From: Amyloporia xantha
Lineage: Eukaryota; Basidiomycota; Agaricomycetes; Polyporales; Adustoporiaceae
Direction: 5' to 3'
Assembly: GCA_036971615.1 (NCBI GenBank)
Contig: JAYKKR010000035.1
Coordinates: 248,001-312,000 of the forward strand
DNA: 64,000 nt
The translations under genes were made by a program, and so were the position numbers. The notes beneath the pieces are model-generated. The model did no database searches, was not told the origin of the DNA, and saw only the letters and a program-made list of their open reading frames with translations. Positions 33,121 through 44,930 of this stretch are shown one piece after another; positions within the stretch are counted from its first letter, which is position 1; the number at the start of each line of letters is the position of its first letter.

Positions 33121-34500
33121 CTATCTAGCGAGAGGTATGGAATTGATGGAGTTGGGTGGAATAACGCCGACCTCGGTTACCACCACTGGCACGGTCATAC
33201 ACGAGGGCGGCGTTAAGTCGTAGAGAGGATTGAGAGTCTCGAGGTTCCGTTGATTCTTGAGTCTTAACAATTCCCGGGTATCGTCAGGGGAATGAAGAAA
33301 ACAAGTCCCCAATCGGAGCTAGCTCGTTCTTGGTAAAGCTGCACGTCTTCAGAAAATGTCCCGCAACACACGACTACCGGGGCTGAATGCCGTCTTATCA
33401 TCATTGCGACCAAAGCAGTTCCTGCCCGAGAGAACACAGCCCCGTTGAGGTGTATTGAATGCGCTCCAACGAGATTTGTCGATACTTCGGTAATGACTGA
33501 ATCCAGGGTTGGCAGGGGTAGATATGTACATTGGATACCGGGGAGGAAACGGTGGACAATAATCGTATGCCTTCAAGCATGGGCCTCGAGTCCACGACAA
33601 TTACCGAGAAATTTCGCCCTTCCTCAAGCGCACCGAACAAGGCCTTCTCAACCACTGATGATCTTGCATGGGTGAGTATCACATCGCCGTCTTTGATCTG
33701 ATTCTCCGCGGTATCTTAGATGACTTGGTCTGCCACGATAACCCGATCGCGAACGTCATGATCGGTCTTATTCTAGAGAGCATCCTTCGCGTCCTGTTCT
33801 GGCAGATCAATGTCCGACCAACTGATTTCACAACTTCAGCTGCCGGATGGAATTGCCCGTTGTCACAGACATAGACCGAGCCGCAGCTAAATGGCTAATC
33901 TGCGGTGACAAATGTGTCATTAGATGGCAGGAACGCGTGTTGTTTGGGGGTGTGGAGTGAGTAGTCTTGTACAACGGTTTTGAATGCAGTCAATGTGACT
34001 ATGTGGATTTGCACCTGTAATCTTGAACTCGGAGACCTGGAGCGCGATTGTCGGATGAATCTCGCCCTTGGCTATACTGACAGGTTTTGGAAGACCAAAA
34101 TGAGCGAATATACGCAGGCCGCGCGTCTTGTTTGCGGATGCGTCTGCAGTTGCAATGGGCACTGCTTTCGTATCTTTCGTAGTCCTAGCTGTCGACGGGG
34201 TCGTGACTCGAGCGGGTATAGCTTCTGCTGCCCGGCTTGCTCTCCGCGTAGCGGGAGTGTTTGAGGATGACGAAGTTGGTCCCTGCTTCCCATTCACTTG
34301 CTTGTCATTGATCCCGTTTGGTGCAGCGGGTACTTTAGCAGCTTTCGCCGCCCGTTGTCGCTGTTGCAGTTGGCGCCATGGTCATCTGTTTCTGAGATTT
34401 CTGCGGTGCGTGAGAGTGTTCCTCATTCTGGGGTTGGACCTGAGTGTCCAGAGTGGCTGCAGGAGCCATGGCTGGCAGTAGATGACAAAACCGAGCAGCG
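33121..34500 (-). pseudogene. GCD2: translation initiation factor eIF2B subunit delta, broken
   Basis: eIF2B is the guanine-nucleotide exchange factor of eIF2. On the minus strand: LQQRQRAAKAAKVPAAP and TPATRRASRAAEA in the N-terminal tail, LRIFAHFGLPKPVSIAKGEIH, ARSMSVTTGNSIRQLKL, VILTHARSSVVEKALFGALEEG (about 33640-33690), FSVIVVDSRPMLEG, LNPLYDLTPP and VTEVGVIPPNSINSIPL, ending at a TAG at 33121-33123. There are several stops and shifts, for example three stops in the exon at 33720-33850. It lies between the two pieces of the V-ATPase subunit a relic, in the same orientation. Confidence 0.8.
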
Positions 34501-34594
34501 TGTGTTGGGGCAGAACAGCTGCTCTCAGCACGTGGAGGACGGGGGGAGGGGGCCTGATGCCTCTAGACAAATCGAGGCTATCAGTGCATGAACG

Positions 34595-35911
34595 AGGCTA
34601 GACAGGTATTTTCACCAACCGTAGCATGCTTGAGCGCGGACTGAATCTCTGGAATGTCCCTTCTGGGACGCCATCCCTCTGCGAAAAGCGTCTTCCTGTG
34701 CGCACGTCGTAGGTGAATAGATTCAAGATCTCATAGAGAAGCTTCTCCTTCCGTACGACACCTACCCAGCTCGCTATACTCTCATCCATTTCGAGCAGCT
34801 CCGCTCGGCGATGAGCACCGGTACTGTAAGGGGCCATCTGTGAATGCTTCAAGCGTGCGGCAACTTTACGCATCGATTCGGCCCGCTTATCAATGTTCGC
34901 GTCGATCGAATATAGAGTGGCGCCCACGGATTCGGCGACCTTGCGATAGCCAGCAGCGTATCACCATGTGCGAAGATGATGAATACAATCTTGCGCGTCC
35001 CTTCTCCGGTGGCAGGGTTGACGAACGGCTCCACGATGTCGGTGTGGTTCTTATGGAGACTACCGCGAAAGGTTCACCATAGAAGTCGCTCAAACATAGG
35101 CAGGCGTGCGCGATCTATGGTGCCAGCCACAAATCTAGATTTAAGGTCAACAACATGAGACCGCTGATTTGAAGGAGGGACGAACTCGAGGTCATACTGA
35201 GTTCCACTTACATATTGAGCTTCCCGGTCACCATGCTGCAGTAATGGAGCAGAAATGTCATCCATGGAATTCCTGACTTCAGGCTGATAACCCATAGCAT
35301 GCGAAAGATATTGATGCTTTGTAAATGATGATGCCTGCGCCTGAGACTCGACCAAGGACGCACCCTCTCAAAAATATCGCTGTCTCTCGTAGCACATGAC
35401 AAGCCTCTCCGAGCTCCTTGGTACGTTCGCACAGAAATTGATGACTTTCGTGCACCTGTATCACTCTGGTCTCATACTCCTTAAGCTTGAGGTCCAGTTC
35501 GTCCATAGTTTGCGCAGCACAGTAAGAAGAGGCGCGGAATCGTACAGATGCCTAACAGGGATCTTGTCTTTTTCCTTCTCGATTTCGGTAGTGAACAATC
35601 TCACTCGGCGAGCCATCTCTTCGACGTGGCGAATCCGACCGACGAAAGAACGTTGGAAGGGATTGACATCGGGGCTCAACTGTAAAAAACGCTCGCTTAA
35701 ATATGTTCACGGATCGGGTAGGGAAACATGCGTCTTTGAACTGAACATTATCGGGTTCTCCTAGCTCTGCCACGGTATCACGGGATACTTCAGTTGGTAT
35801 GAGAAACTGCACCAAACTCATGTGCTCTGAGCCTGCAGATACATTCAGCACGCAGCTTAGATAAACATGATGAGTTTACTGACGAAACGCAGATGGATAG
35901 TCGTCCGCCAT
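34595..35911 (-). pseudogene. VPH1: V-ATPase subunit a, N-terminal piece
   Basis: Subunit a is the membrane stator of the vacuolar proton pump. On the minus strand: start codon at 35911 with MADDYPSAFR, an intron, [110 protein letters not shown] and DIPEIQSALKHATVGEN. Frame breaks occur in nearly every exon (for example near 34680-34700 and 35340-35400). The long C-terminal membrane domain is absent. Small introns are retained. Confidence 0.85.
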
Positions 35912-38457
35912 CCTGCCACGACAAGACGTACTGGACGATTAGAGGGCTGACAATGACCTCAATGACGAGAACTGAGCGCGCCGACCGCTCCTGATCAGGC
36001 TGCGTGCGGCCTACTGTTTGTGCCCTGCAAGCGAGGCTGAATCTGATGATAAAGTGCTGTTACTATGAGTGTATCTAGGATCGAATGTTAATGGACTGTT
36101 CAATTACGTGCGTTCAACAGACTGAACCCGATCTCACACGAAGCTTGCGGACGGACCTTTAGTGATTCTATCCCATTTGACCGATACAAGACACGTGTAC
36201 CAATTCCGTGTATTTGATCAAACCGAAGACATAGCACCGTCTGTTAGAGTTAATGTGAGATCTTACTCCCGTGCTTGCATCTCAAAATACACCACATGTT
36301 TGATCCATTCTGGCGCTTCGACCCTATCACGTGCTTTCCATCTGGCAAAGTTCGATCGAGCATAAACTTTGAGAAATCAAATAACCGACCTGGCTTCAGA
36401 CTCGCTGTCCTCGCTGTCTCGATATTTTCCTTGCTCTCGCCCTAATCTTGCATCAGCGTCTCTACTCTGATTATGCTGAATAACGCTCACTCATCCTGCT
36501 TTCCGCATTTTCGATAAGCGGCAGTCTCGTTGGGTCGTCGTACTTGTTCTATTCTTACCTATGCCTGTACTGGTTGATCATCACGGAATCCCCTTCAATC
36601 CCCTGCGAATAGTATGCAGCACCATACTTTGATTATCTGACCTCAAATGTTCAAACAGTGAAGCTACGTTTCTCAAAACATTTCCGGGAGGTCAGCATCT
36701 TTCCCCGTCGAATCCGAATCCGACCCCGAACCCGAACATCAAGCTGCGCTCCGAGAGAAGACTGGTCTGTCAGCATGGAAGGGTTTAATAATATTGAATA
36801 CACATAATTCTTTGCGATGCCTGCGCATGCGATCGGAAAGTCCTTCGGGAGGTGAGCTTCTGTTCTTACTTTAATCATTTGACCCGACGCAACGATTATA
36901 TTCTGATTGCACCGACAAGACAGTTGTTCTGCTCGTAAAGTTACAAGTTGCACCATTAAACAGACGGCATACAATATATTCTTGTTGATCGAACACGCGA
37001 ATCGTCTACGATCGAATGAATTCCATCTTGATTCGAATATTCGATCAAACATTCTTCGAGCTTCTTGTCCCGACGATGAATTTGACGCTTGGTCTTCAGG
37101 AGCATCTGAGCAAAACACTATCGCTCGCATCGTTCTAAATTCGAAGTCAAATGATTTTCCTATTACTTTGACTACTTTCGATCTCATAGTTGATTATTTG
37201 ACATGAGACATTCGATGCAGATCGTTTTCCACGTTCTTATCGCGTTGGCCCTTTCAGATGATTGAAAGGGATTACTGAAATTCCTCCATTCTCTTTTTAA
37301 TAGGACAGATCAATCCACCCCATGCTCAAGTTCGTTGACAAATACCCTTAGTGACCTAAAATGAGCCTGCGAACGCGCTTCTCGACATGCTCGAGGAGAT
37401 GTTCGTGAGCAGGTCCCATATTTCAGACATGATCGACGATATCAAGCTTGTTCATCATTCTGAGTTGTGAGATGCCTCCGCGACCCTCGTTGTCGTCTCA
37501 ATATCTTATATGTTGATACATAACTCGCCAGGCCCGGCCCGAGAGCCGCCATGTCAGCGAACATCCTCATTGAATCAAGCTGATGTGAGTGAGTTGCGAA
37601 GGATCTACAGGTTCGTCCCGCCTGCTAACGTCATGCTATGCATATACTCGTATCACAGCTTGACTCGTCTCTTGACATTGATTGGCTCTCAGCTCCATTA
37701 CGAGTGGTCATTATGCGTGCGCAATATTCTGAGCGGATGATGCTTGGTACCTCCTCTTTACCGATGGAAAGAATACCGCTTACTCCCTCACAACTCCATA
37801 GCCGTCAACTGCGAGGTCTACTATCGGGCAGCTTTCCTTTCAATGCTGCTGAGCTGGCGTAAATGTAGTTTTGGGACTCGATAAGCCTTTTGATCATTGT
37901 TTTTTCAATTGTGTTCCTTGTTCGCGTGAACAAGCTGATTGAAAGCCGAATCATGGCTTCGCTGGTGACTTATGTGTTCTCATCGACCACGAAGTGGGCA
38001 GTACGTCCATAGCAGTCTATTGCAAGGCTGCAGTCGTCACTAAGTACAGTTGATCCAGTTTGTAGAAAAGTAGCATATCCTTCCGATGCATTTGCGGACG
38101 TACGTAGTCATGTCATGCGTTGCCTTCACAGTGCGCTTGTGGCGAGTTCGACACGGATTTAGCTCAATTACTCACCTTCTCTGCCCTAGGTCCATCCTCC
38201 GTGATCTCTCGAATATTGTCCCATCTCAGCTCAATATTTAGAGTGTGCAAGAAATAGTCCTGGGTCTAGAAGTCGGTGGCAGGGTAACACTGCATGAATA
38301 CTGAAGCGGACAAAGCTGAGAATGGGCAACGTACGGTATGTAGGAATAAACTGAGTGTGATATCGTGCCGGTGTGCTCCGTCTGATATGCTAGTACCTGT
38401 ACCTGTACCAGAGCGGGACAGATGGAGTTCATGCGAATCTAACAGCGTGCGCCACAA
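35912..38457. other. no gene seen
   Basis: AT-leaning sequence with no recognisable coding frame. The part at 36900-37200 has recurring TTCGA/TCGAA words and short overlapping frames on both strands; it resembles the TCGAAG-rich arrays at 1.4-2.2 kb and 44.3-44.9 kb. Confidence 0.45.
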
Positions 38458-39290
38458 CTAACCTCCACGCCTGACTTCCGGCCGGCCAGTCTTCACAGGA
38501 ACAATTGCACATAAGGCCGAGACAAACGCGCCTGCAGGAGTATAGAGGGATGAATCAGCATACATAGAAGCAGAATGGCGACCAGAACCCTTGTCGCGCA
38601 TACCATAAATATCCACATCCGCCACATCCAAAGAGCGAGGGCACATGCGCCAGGGTTCACCTGAGGAGCGCTGAGTGTTTATCACGAAGCTGAGTGTAGC
38701 ATCAGATTGCGGCGTATGAATAGACTTGAAGACACAGAGTTCGCGCGCAAACCCATTCGGGGTTCGGCAGAAATGGGTAATGTGCGTGGTGGGTTCAGCG
38801 ACGAGGTGCGGAATGAACTGTGTCCTGTAATCCCAATTCAAATAATGATTTGTTAGTGGTGATAACATTGTCATGATTCATTCAATAGCGTGACCCACGC
38901 AGATGCTCCATTCCCAACCACTGCCACTCGCCATCGCGAAAATCCACCAAATGACACCATCAGGCCGAACGAAATAAGCTTTCCTTGAATATGCCCATTC
39001 CCTTGATGACCGAAACAAACCCGTCGGTCAGAATACAAACAGCGGAGACAACCGCCCGCGCAGACGTCGGTGACTGCCTACCCATGTGAACAGGATGTCG
39101 TATTGCTGTCGCAGTGGATTCCACTCAGCCGACACAATCTGCGTATCAGACGGTGGGTGTGTGCAGAACATACTTTGTAGCGAGTCCCTGCCAGAAAGCG
39201 AGTAGTTCAGGTTGCGGAGCCATCACAGCCCTCCAGTTGGGGTTCGATTCGGTCAAGAGGCTGTACCAGTGTCACATGCAGAGCCCTTTA
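38458..39290 (-). pseudogene. flavin-dependent monooxygenase fragment (Baeyer-Villiger type)
   Basis: FAD/NADPH monooxygenase relic. On the minus strand: NPNWRAVMAPQPELLAFWQGLATKY split by length here into NPNWRAV (ending at 39226) and MAPQPELLAFWQ (from 39223), then VSAEWNPLRQQYDILF near 39090-39140, VAVVGNGASA (the NADPH-binding GxGxxA segment, about 38895-38945) and QFIPHLVAEPTTHITHFCRTPN near 38750-38830. The order matches the family. Frames shift between these blocks and the catalytic C-terminal part after 38700 is not recognisable, so I read it as a relic. Confidence 0.65.
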
Positions 39291-40108
39291 TGCACAGCAA
39301 ACATCAGCGGCGAGCTTCTGAGCTACCAGAGACATTGATACCTGCCGGGTACGTATTACACTACATCGCGGCGATGGAAGATGGTCATCGGACTCAGAGT
39401 TTAATAGTGAGGCACTGAATGCACATGCCATGTTCCTCCGAAATCTAATGCTTTCTCGTGAGTCTTGAGAATGCATGAGTTGCTAGTATGCTAGCACAAA
39501 GCGTCTACGGGATGGACTGTTTGCCGTGCAATTGTGAAAGTCGAGCTGAGTCTTCAATGCGAGCGCGCAGCAGATCCCTCTGAGCCTGATATCATGATTA
39601 CAATCTGGAGGTCGTGAAACGAGTGGACGTAAGGTTTAGTTATGCTTACCTCCCGCAGACTATGATTACATGAGGCATGCAGAATTTCACTTGCGGTGCC
39701 ATGACGAGATTTTACTGACAGGTGCACAAGATGGACGTGGACGGTGCGAGGGGCTTCGGGGTGGGCGAACTCGGAGAGACGTAGATAGTCTGAGAATATA
39801 CCCACGGGATCCTTGCAGGTCCGCTCCGATGTATTGTAAAGCATTGGCTGGATTTATGGTAGTGGGAACGTGGACAGTGATAGCACTTAAACGCCCCGAC
39901 GCGTCTTCGCGATTGAAATGTGACATACACGATCAGTCACGCTGAACGGTCACGGTGCAGCGCCGAGGTCGAGGTCGACGTCCGACCTTAGCCAACGTCC
40001 TGCGTCCTGTCAGTGCGCAGTCCAGTCCTCGTAGCTTGAAGTTTGTTTGGCAAATTGACCAGGTTTCTTTCGCTGCGAGACTCTTCTGATATACGGTGAG
40101 TGGCTTGT

Positions 40109-40122
40109 GGTACCGCGGTACC
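40109..40122. promoter_or_regulatory. 14-bp perfect palindrome upstream of the JmjC gene
   Basis: GGTACCGCGGTACC, about 73 bases before the JmjC start codon. Perfect dyads of this kind can be binding sites for dimeric fungal regulators, but nothing else supports that here. Confidence 0.35.
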
Positions 40123-40194
40123 GCGTACGTCTGTGCTGATACATGCTGTCGCTGGCTTCACATAGTACCCGGACATCCTGACGAGACTTGCAAT

Positions 40195-42870
40195 ATGTCA
40201 GATGATACATATGTACAATTGCATAGATGCAAAGGACGTGGCACGGGAGCTGAACGCTTTCGTGGTTTGTCTAAATGTGCATATTGCACAGACGGGGAAA
40301 GGATAAAATGCGGCTTCATAGGTACTGTTCCTGTTGGTTTTCTATCTATCAATAGCTGAACCTCAGTAATTAGGCCGACGGGTGATCACATATTTAGATG
40401 GAGAACAGAAAGTTACGTTCATGTCGGCAGAGGAGACTCAGCCGGTTTATCGTCAAGTGTATAATCGGCCAATGGACATCATCACTTGGCAGTCACAGAT
40501 GGTAACTGTCTACATCATAAGAAGAAAATCACACACTGATAGTACAGCAACATCTAGAAATGCTGTGCAAGAGTCCTGCTGCCCAAGTTTGAGATTGAAC
40601 AAAGCAGGCTCAATGAGCTCCATGTCCTCAATTTCAAACGGGAAATAAAGATACGATCCAAGTGTGGTATAATCCTTTATGTTTTCTTGTTTCATCAGCA
40701 ATCTCACTGATATGTTGTAGATTGCTGCTCTGCCGAGTTGATCTGGCAGAGCTGGCTATGTTGTGAATGTGGCCAAGAAATATGTGACCAGTGTGCACAC
40801 CAACTGGACACTGTGAGTCATTCTTATTTTCAATTCTTGAGTGGATTTATCACCAATGTGGAATTTCAGTTGATTGTAAACAGGGCACTCCGAGGTGCCC
40901 GCTGTCGATTAGAGTCAACAAGTCCACACCTGCACAATAATCTTCTCCCTGTTTCTCGTTTCACACGTGAAGAAGTTGATGATACTGTTCAGGCCATGAG
41001 GCATATCTTGGAAGATCCTGTGCCTATGCCAGTCATATCCACTTCTCAGGCTACCATGGCCAGTACCCCATCTCATGATTTCTTGGCACAAAAGGCTCCT
41101 TCTTACTCTATTCGGAATGACCCATACAAAGCCTTCCAAAAAGACTGGTCAGAGGGACGACCTGTTGTGATCACGGATGTTCAAAGTCAATTCCAGGGTA
41201 GCTATGGACCCTCATATTTTGTGCAGAAATATGGGACAATCAAAGTGGAGCTCCAAGACTGTGTCACCGACAATATTGGTACAAAGAAAATCACAGTCTC
41301 TGAATTTTTCTCTGTCTTTGGAAAAAAGCGCAATGGAAAGGAAATCCTTAAACTGAAGGCAAATTTTATTATAACACTACATGCTAATATTAAAGCTCAT
41401 GTTTGCTTGTATAGGACTGGCCACCACAACAGCACTTCAGTGACATGTTTCAGGAATTGTTCAGTGCCTTCACACTGGGTGTACCATTTGGAGATCTCAC
41501 AAGACTGGATGGGGTTTTAAATCTGGCAGCTTATTGGCCAGAAGGCAGCATTGCACCTGATCTAGGTGAGTATTTCTTGATTTGCAGTTTGCTTCTGCTT
41601 GGACTTTGGACTAGCAACTAAATTAAGCAAAAAGGTCCTAAAATGTACAACGCTTATGCATCAATGCAAGGGCAACATCATCAAGGTTCTACAAAACTTC
41701 ATCTTGATGTCACGGATGCTGTCAACATCCTGCTCTGGTCTGCGGCTCATGATGATGATCAACCAGGTCTAGCACTCTGGCATATCTTTGATGCTAAAGA
41801 TGTTCAACCCCTTCGAGAGTATCTTATCACCAAACTTAACTTCAAAGGCCCAGGAGATCCCATTCAGGGTCACAACATTTACTTGACAGATGAGATGCTT
41901 GTTGATCTAGCCAAGACTTGTGGCATTCGCCCTTATGAAATACAGCAATATCCAGGTCATGCTGTTTTTATTCCTGCTGGCTTTCCTCATCAGGTATGTG
42001 ATTATAATGCACTTATGTGCCTATGGATCTCATATGTAATATGTGAGTCTACAGGTCAGCAATCAAGTTGATGCAATAAAAATTGCATGTGACTTTCTGT
42101 CATCAGAAAATCTCACCAGAACAGAAGCACTAATCCCTATCTTTCGTGAAAATCGACTTGCAACTAACTGGGGAGAAGATGTTCTCCAGTTGTATACAAC
42201 TTTGTGGCATGCATGGTGTTCACTCTCAAGTCTCAAAGCTCATGTTAAAGAGCAACATGAAATTGGTGGCCAGGATCAAAGAGGTGATGAAGACTTTGTC
42301 ATGTTGGACCATGTGAATAGCAAAGGCTCAGATATAATGGTTGGGGCAATTGATGGTATTGTTCCATTATTCATACCTTTTCTTTAAGATCTAATGGCTT
42401 GATGGTGTGTTGACTTTATAGCCCTGCTGCCTTCTGTAGATCCAGGTGACATCCCTTTGGCCAATGAGATGCCAGCACCTCCAAAGAAACACCGAAGGAT
42501 AAAGAATCGAGCATTGCAGCGGGGTCTTGTTGAACGGAGTCCTGAAAAAGGCTTCAAGTGGAGGTGTCATATTAATCATTGTCGCGTGGTTACAATATTC
42601 AAAAGAGATGGGCTCATAGAACATCTGTAAGACTCACTAGACTGTTTACTGGGAGACTATGCTAACTTATATATATTTATTAGGAGAATGTCACATAACG
42701 CTGACATTGACAAGAAGAAAAAGCGTGCAGCTTGTAATGAAGCCAAAATATCTGATGCTGAATTTAGTGCCACTATGTCTAAGATTGCTTGTGCCTGTAG
42801 TGCCTGTTCCCAAAGCAATCCTTCCAGTAGTCATGAAATTCCAATGGTAGAATCTGTAGAATCACAGTAG
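40195..42870 (+). CDS. KDM3-like JmjC histone demethylase with C-terminal C2H2 finger, 715 aa
   Basis: Exons 40195-40321, 40374-40501, 40558-40666, 40721-40812, 40870-41358, 41415-41565, 41635-41993, 42055-42355, 42422-42626 and 42684-42870 join to 2148 nt without a stop. The protein has a Cys cluster near residues 15-42, a second zinc cluster at about 115-150 (KCDCC, CCECGQEICDQC) as in KDM3/IBM1 proteins, and the JmjC domain from LKLKDWPPQ onward with NLAAYWPEGSIAPDLGPKMY. The Fe(II) ligands are visible: H388 and D390 in KLHLDVTDAV, and H484 in FIPAGFPHQV. KDM3 enzymes remove methyl groups from H3K9. Unusually, the C-terminus adds a Cx4C-x13-Hx4H finger (about 632-657) followed by KKKKR, a likely nuclear signal. 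The intron at 41359-41414 has a GC donor. There is no lesion, although it sits among relics. Confidence 0.9.
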
Positions 42871-43482
42871 AATACACAGCCATGTATTTTGAACAAGTGG
42901 AGTTCAAATCATTTTGATATTTCAAAAGTTTCAAATGTTCAAACACTCCTCTAAATTTAATTTTAGTGCTGATCACTACTTCTACAAATACTTCCTGATC
43001 AGGATTGTTCAGAAAGTCAGAAACATCAGGAGAAAAGTCATCAGATTCACTAGTACTCTATCTCAAGCTGACAATGAATGTTGGATGGTCAGATGCACCA
43101 GTAATTGCAAGTGTCATTTGACACTGCTTCAATGAAAATATGAAGCATTGATTGCAAAATTTGAATGGTAACAGTGGGCTACTTGAACCCTCCACCTGAC
43201 AGTCTCAGCAAGTATCAGAGGTACTTGCTTTCACATCAGAATTGCTTAACATATCGAGGAGCTCCAATGCCTTCTTAATAAGGATTTGAAAGAGATGAAT
43301 AAAATCTACTAAATTTACTACAAAATCTTAGTGGTGTCATCAGTAAATGCTGTGACATTTACTTTAACTTGTTGAAAATGGAGGACAGCTGTCATGTAGG
43401 TGATATGATCCCAGTATACTTTGCATGTGTCACAAATGTCCACTAGACATGCGGCTTTGTGAGGGCGACTGACAATGACTCG
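42871..43482. other. AT-rich flank of the JmjC gene, no gene seen
   Basis: AT-rich and similar in composition to the JmjC introns. On the minus strand, GGTTCAAGTAGCC near 43180 resembles a pol III B box, but no tRNA or A box could be folded. Confidence 0.4.
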
Positions 43483-44046
43483 TCAAGAAGCAAATATAAC
43501 GGAGTTCATTGTGCACCTTAGTATGAGAAAGGCATCAAAACGCTGCGCCACCTTGGGCGACGACCTCAAGCACAGACCTTTTGAGCATCGCACACTCAGC
43601 ATTTGTGCTGAATGTTGTTTAAATTTTGTGGTGATTGTATCATGACTCTGTTTGGCGAATTTGCGACGCCCGTCATAAACGGCCTGGCGAGCCTGATGTA
43701 TAGGTCCGTGAACATCGGTATTATATTCGCAATGGACATGGCGACTACTTACTATGCCATATCTACGATCCAATTTGCCCATGGTATAGTAGCGTCGACG
43801 GCATGCAAGGTCCACGGTCTCTTGCACAACATCAACAAAGAGCTTGGTCCCACCCTCGTTGTCATGATCGGAGTCCCAGGGATCGCTTTGCGTGCCATAT
43901 CTGGCAAGGACTGTGGGGACGACCTGCCCGTCCCAGTGCGGCTTCATCCAGTCAGGAAGAACACTGAATGACGGGGACTTTGCAGGGACAACTGATCTCC
44001 GTTGCGCAAGCGATGTCCGTGCATCGAAGAGTCCGCTCTTGCTCAA
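43483..44046 (-). pseudogene. possible relic of a basidiomycete hypothetical protein (DUF6532-like)
   Basis: A 187-codon open frame with LPDWMKPHWDGQVVPTVLARYG, which has the look of the start of DUF6532-type domains (LPxWxxxxWxxxFxPTxY), and spacing of later parts (FVDVVQETVDL) that also fits. No flanking exons are visible and the match is by memory of a loosely conserved family. The opposite strand is also open over much of it, so chance cannot be excluded. Confidence 0.35.
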
Positions 44047-44279
44047 TGTCGCTATCGCTCACATCCTCGAAGAGCTGTGGTAGATCAAGCGAAAGAAGCT
44101 ATTCATGCAGATGACTCTCACAGAGGCACGCCGCGAGGACATGTTCACAGTCACTCTATCGACTACGACATCGTCGTCGTGTTTGGGCTCTAGAACAAGA
44201 GATAAGTTGCAAACACGAGTTTGCTTCCATATCACAGAAGTGTACCCACGCTCACTTAGATGACTGCGCTGGTCGGACA

Positions 44280-44930
44280 TTCGTGCTGAGATCTTATCGA
44301 AAAACTGGGATTTATGAGGATGCTCAACTTACGTATCGATCAGAGCCTGAGATGAGCCTTCCTGTTAATCAAAGCTTCGCCTTAAGCTATAGATCGAGGC
44401 CCGTATCCTTTCAGTGCGGCTTGGGGTCAGAACGGATGCGAGCCTCTGTTTTATATCCATTACAGAGCATACTGGAAGCCAGAAAAAGGATCGAGCGTTA
44501 TTCTGGGGATTCTATCGAAGGGGCACCTTTGTAAGTGTTTCAATGCGCAACATGTGTTCGGATCAAAGACATGCCTCCGCGTTTCATCGAATCTTTCCCT
44601 TCGGTTGTGAACGAGTGCCCGTTTTTTATTTCTTTGGACACAAATCTTCGTCTTGGATCAAATGCAAGGTTTGGGATCGTTTTGAAGACTCACTCGGGCT
44701 TTCGATCTGGATCGAATATCTATTAACGCATCATATCGAAGAGGTAGTGAATACGAGCCTTGGGTTAGGTTGAACGCCGGGATTGGCATCCTATCGAAGG
44801 TACACTTCCCTGCATGGTCGAACATTGATCGTGGGATCCTATCGAAGCTGGATAGTACGCTCCGAGTCGAATGCTAATCCTAGTATACGCTTTTGACTAC
44901 TGGAATACTTCTGTCAAAACGCATGAGTCA
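44280..44930. repeat. dispersed ATCCTATCGAAG / TTCTATCGAAGG words
   Basis: The word CTATCGAAG preceded by GGATT or GGATC recurs at about 44510, 44795 and 44840, with TCGAAC/TCGAAT variants between. It resembles the TCGAAG arrays near 1.4-2.2 kb. No gene was identified. Confidence 0.45.

Noticed and set aside
36651..37206. Overlapping 99- and 178-codon frames on opposite strands
   Set aside because: Sequence is dominated by TTCGA/TCGAA words; no domain on either strand.
40195..42870. Calling the JmjC gene a TET/JBP or KDZ-transposon protein
   Set aside because: The motif order (KLKDWPP, NLAAYWPE, KLHLDVTDAV, FIPAGFPHQV) is that of KDM3 JmjC proteins, and no KDZ transposase motif or element end was found around it.
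43140..43240. Possible SINE or tRNA-derived element (B-box-like GGTTCAAGTAGCC on the minus strand)
   Set aside because: No A box at the right distance, no poly-A/T tail and no second copy seen.
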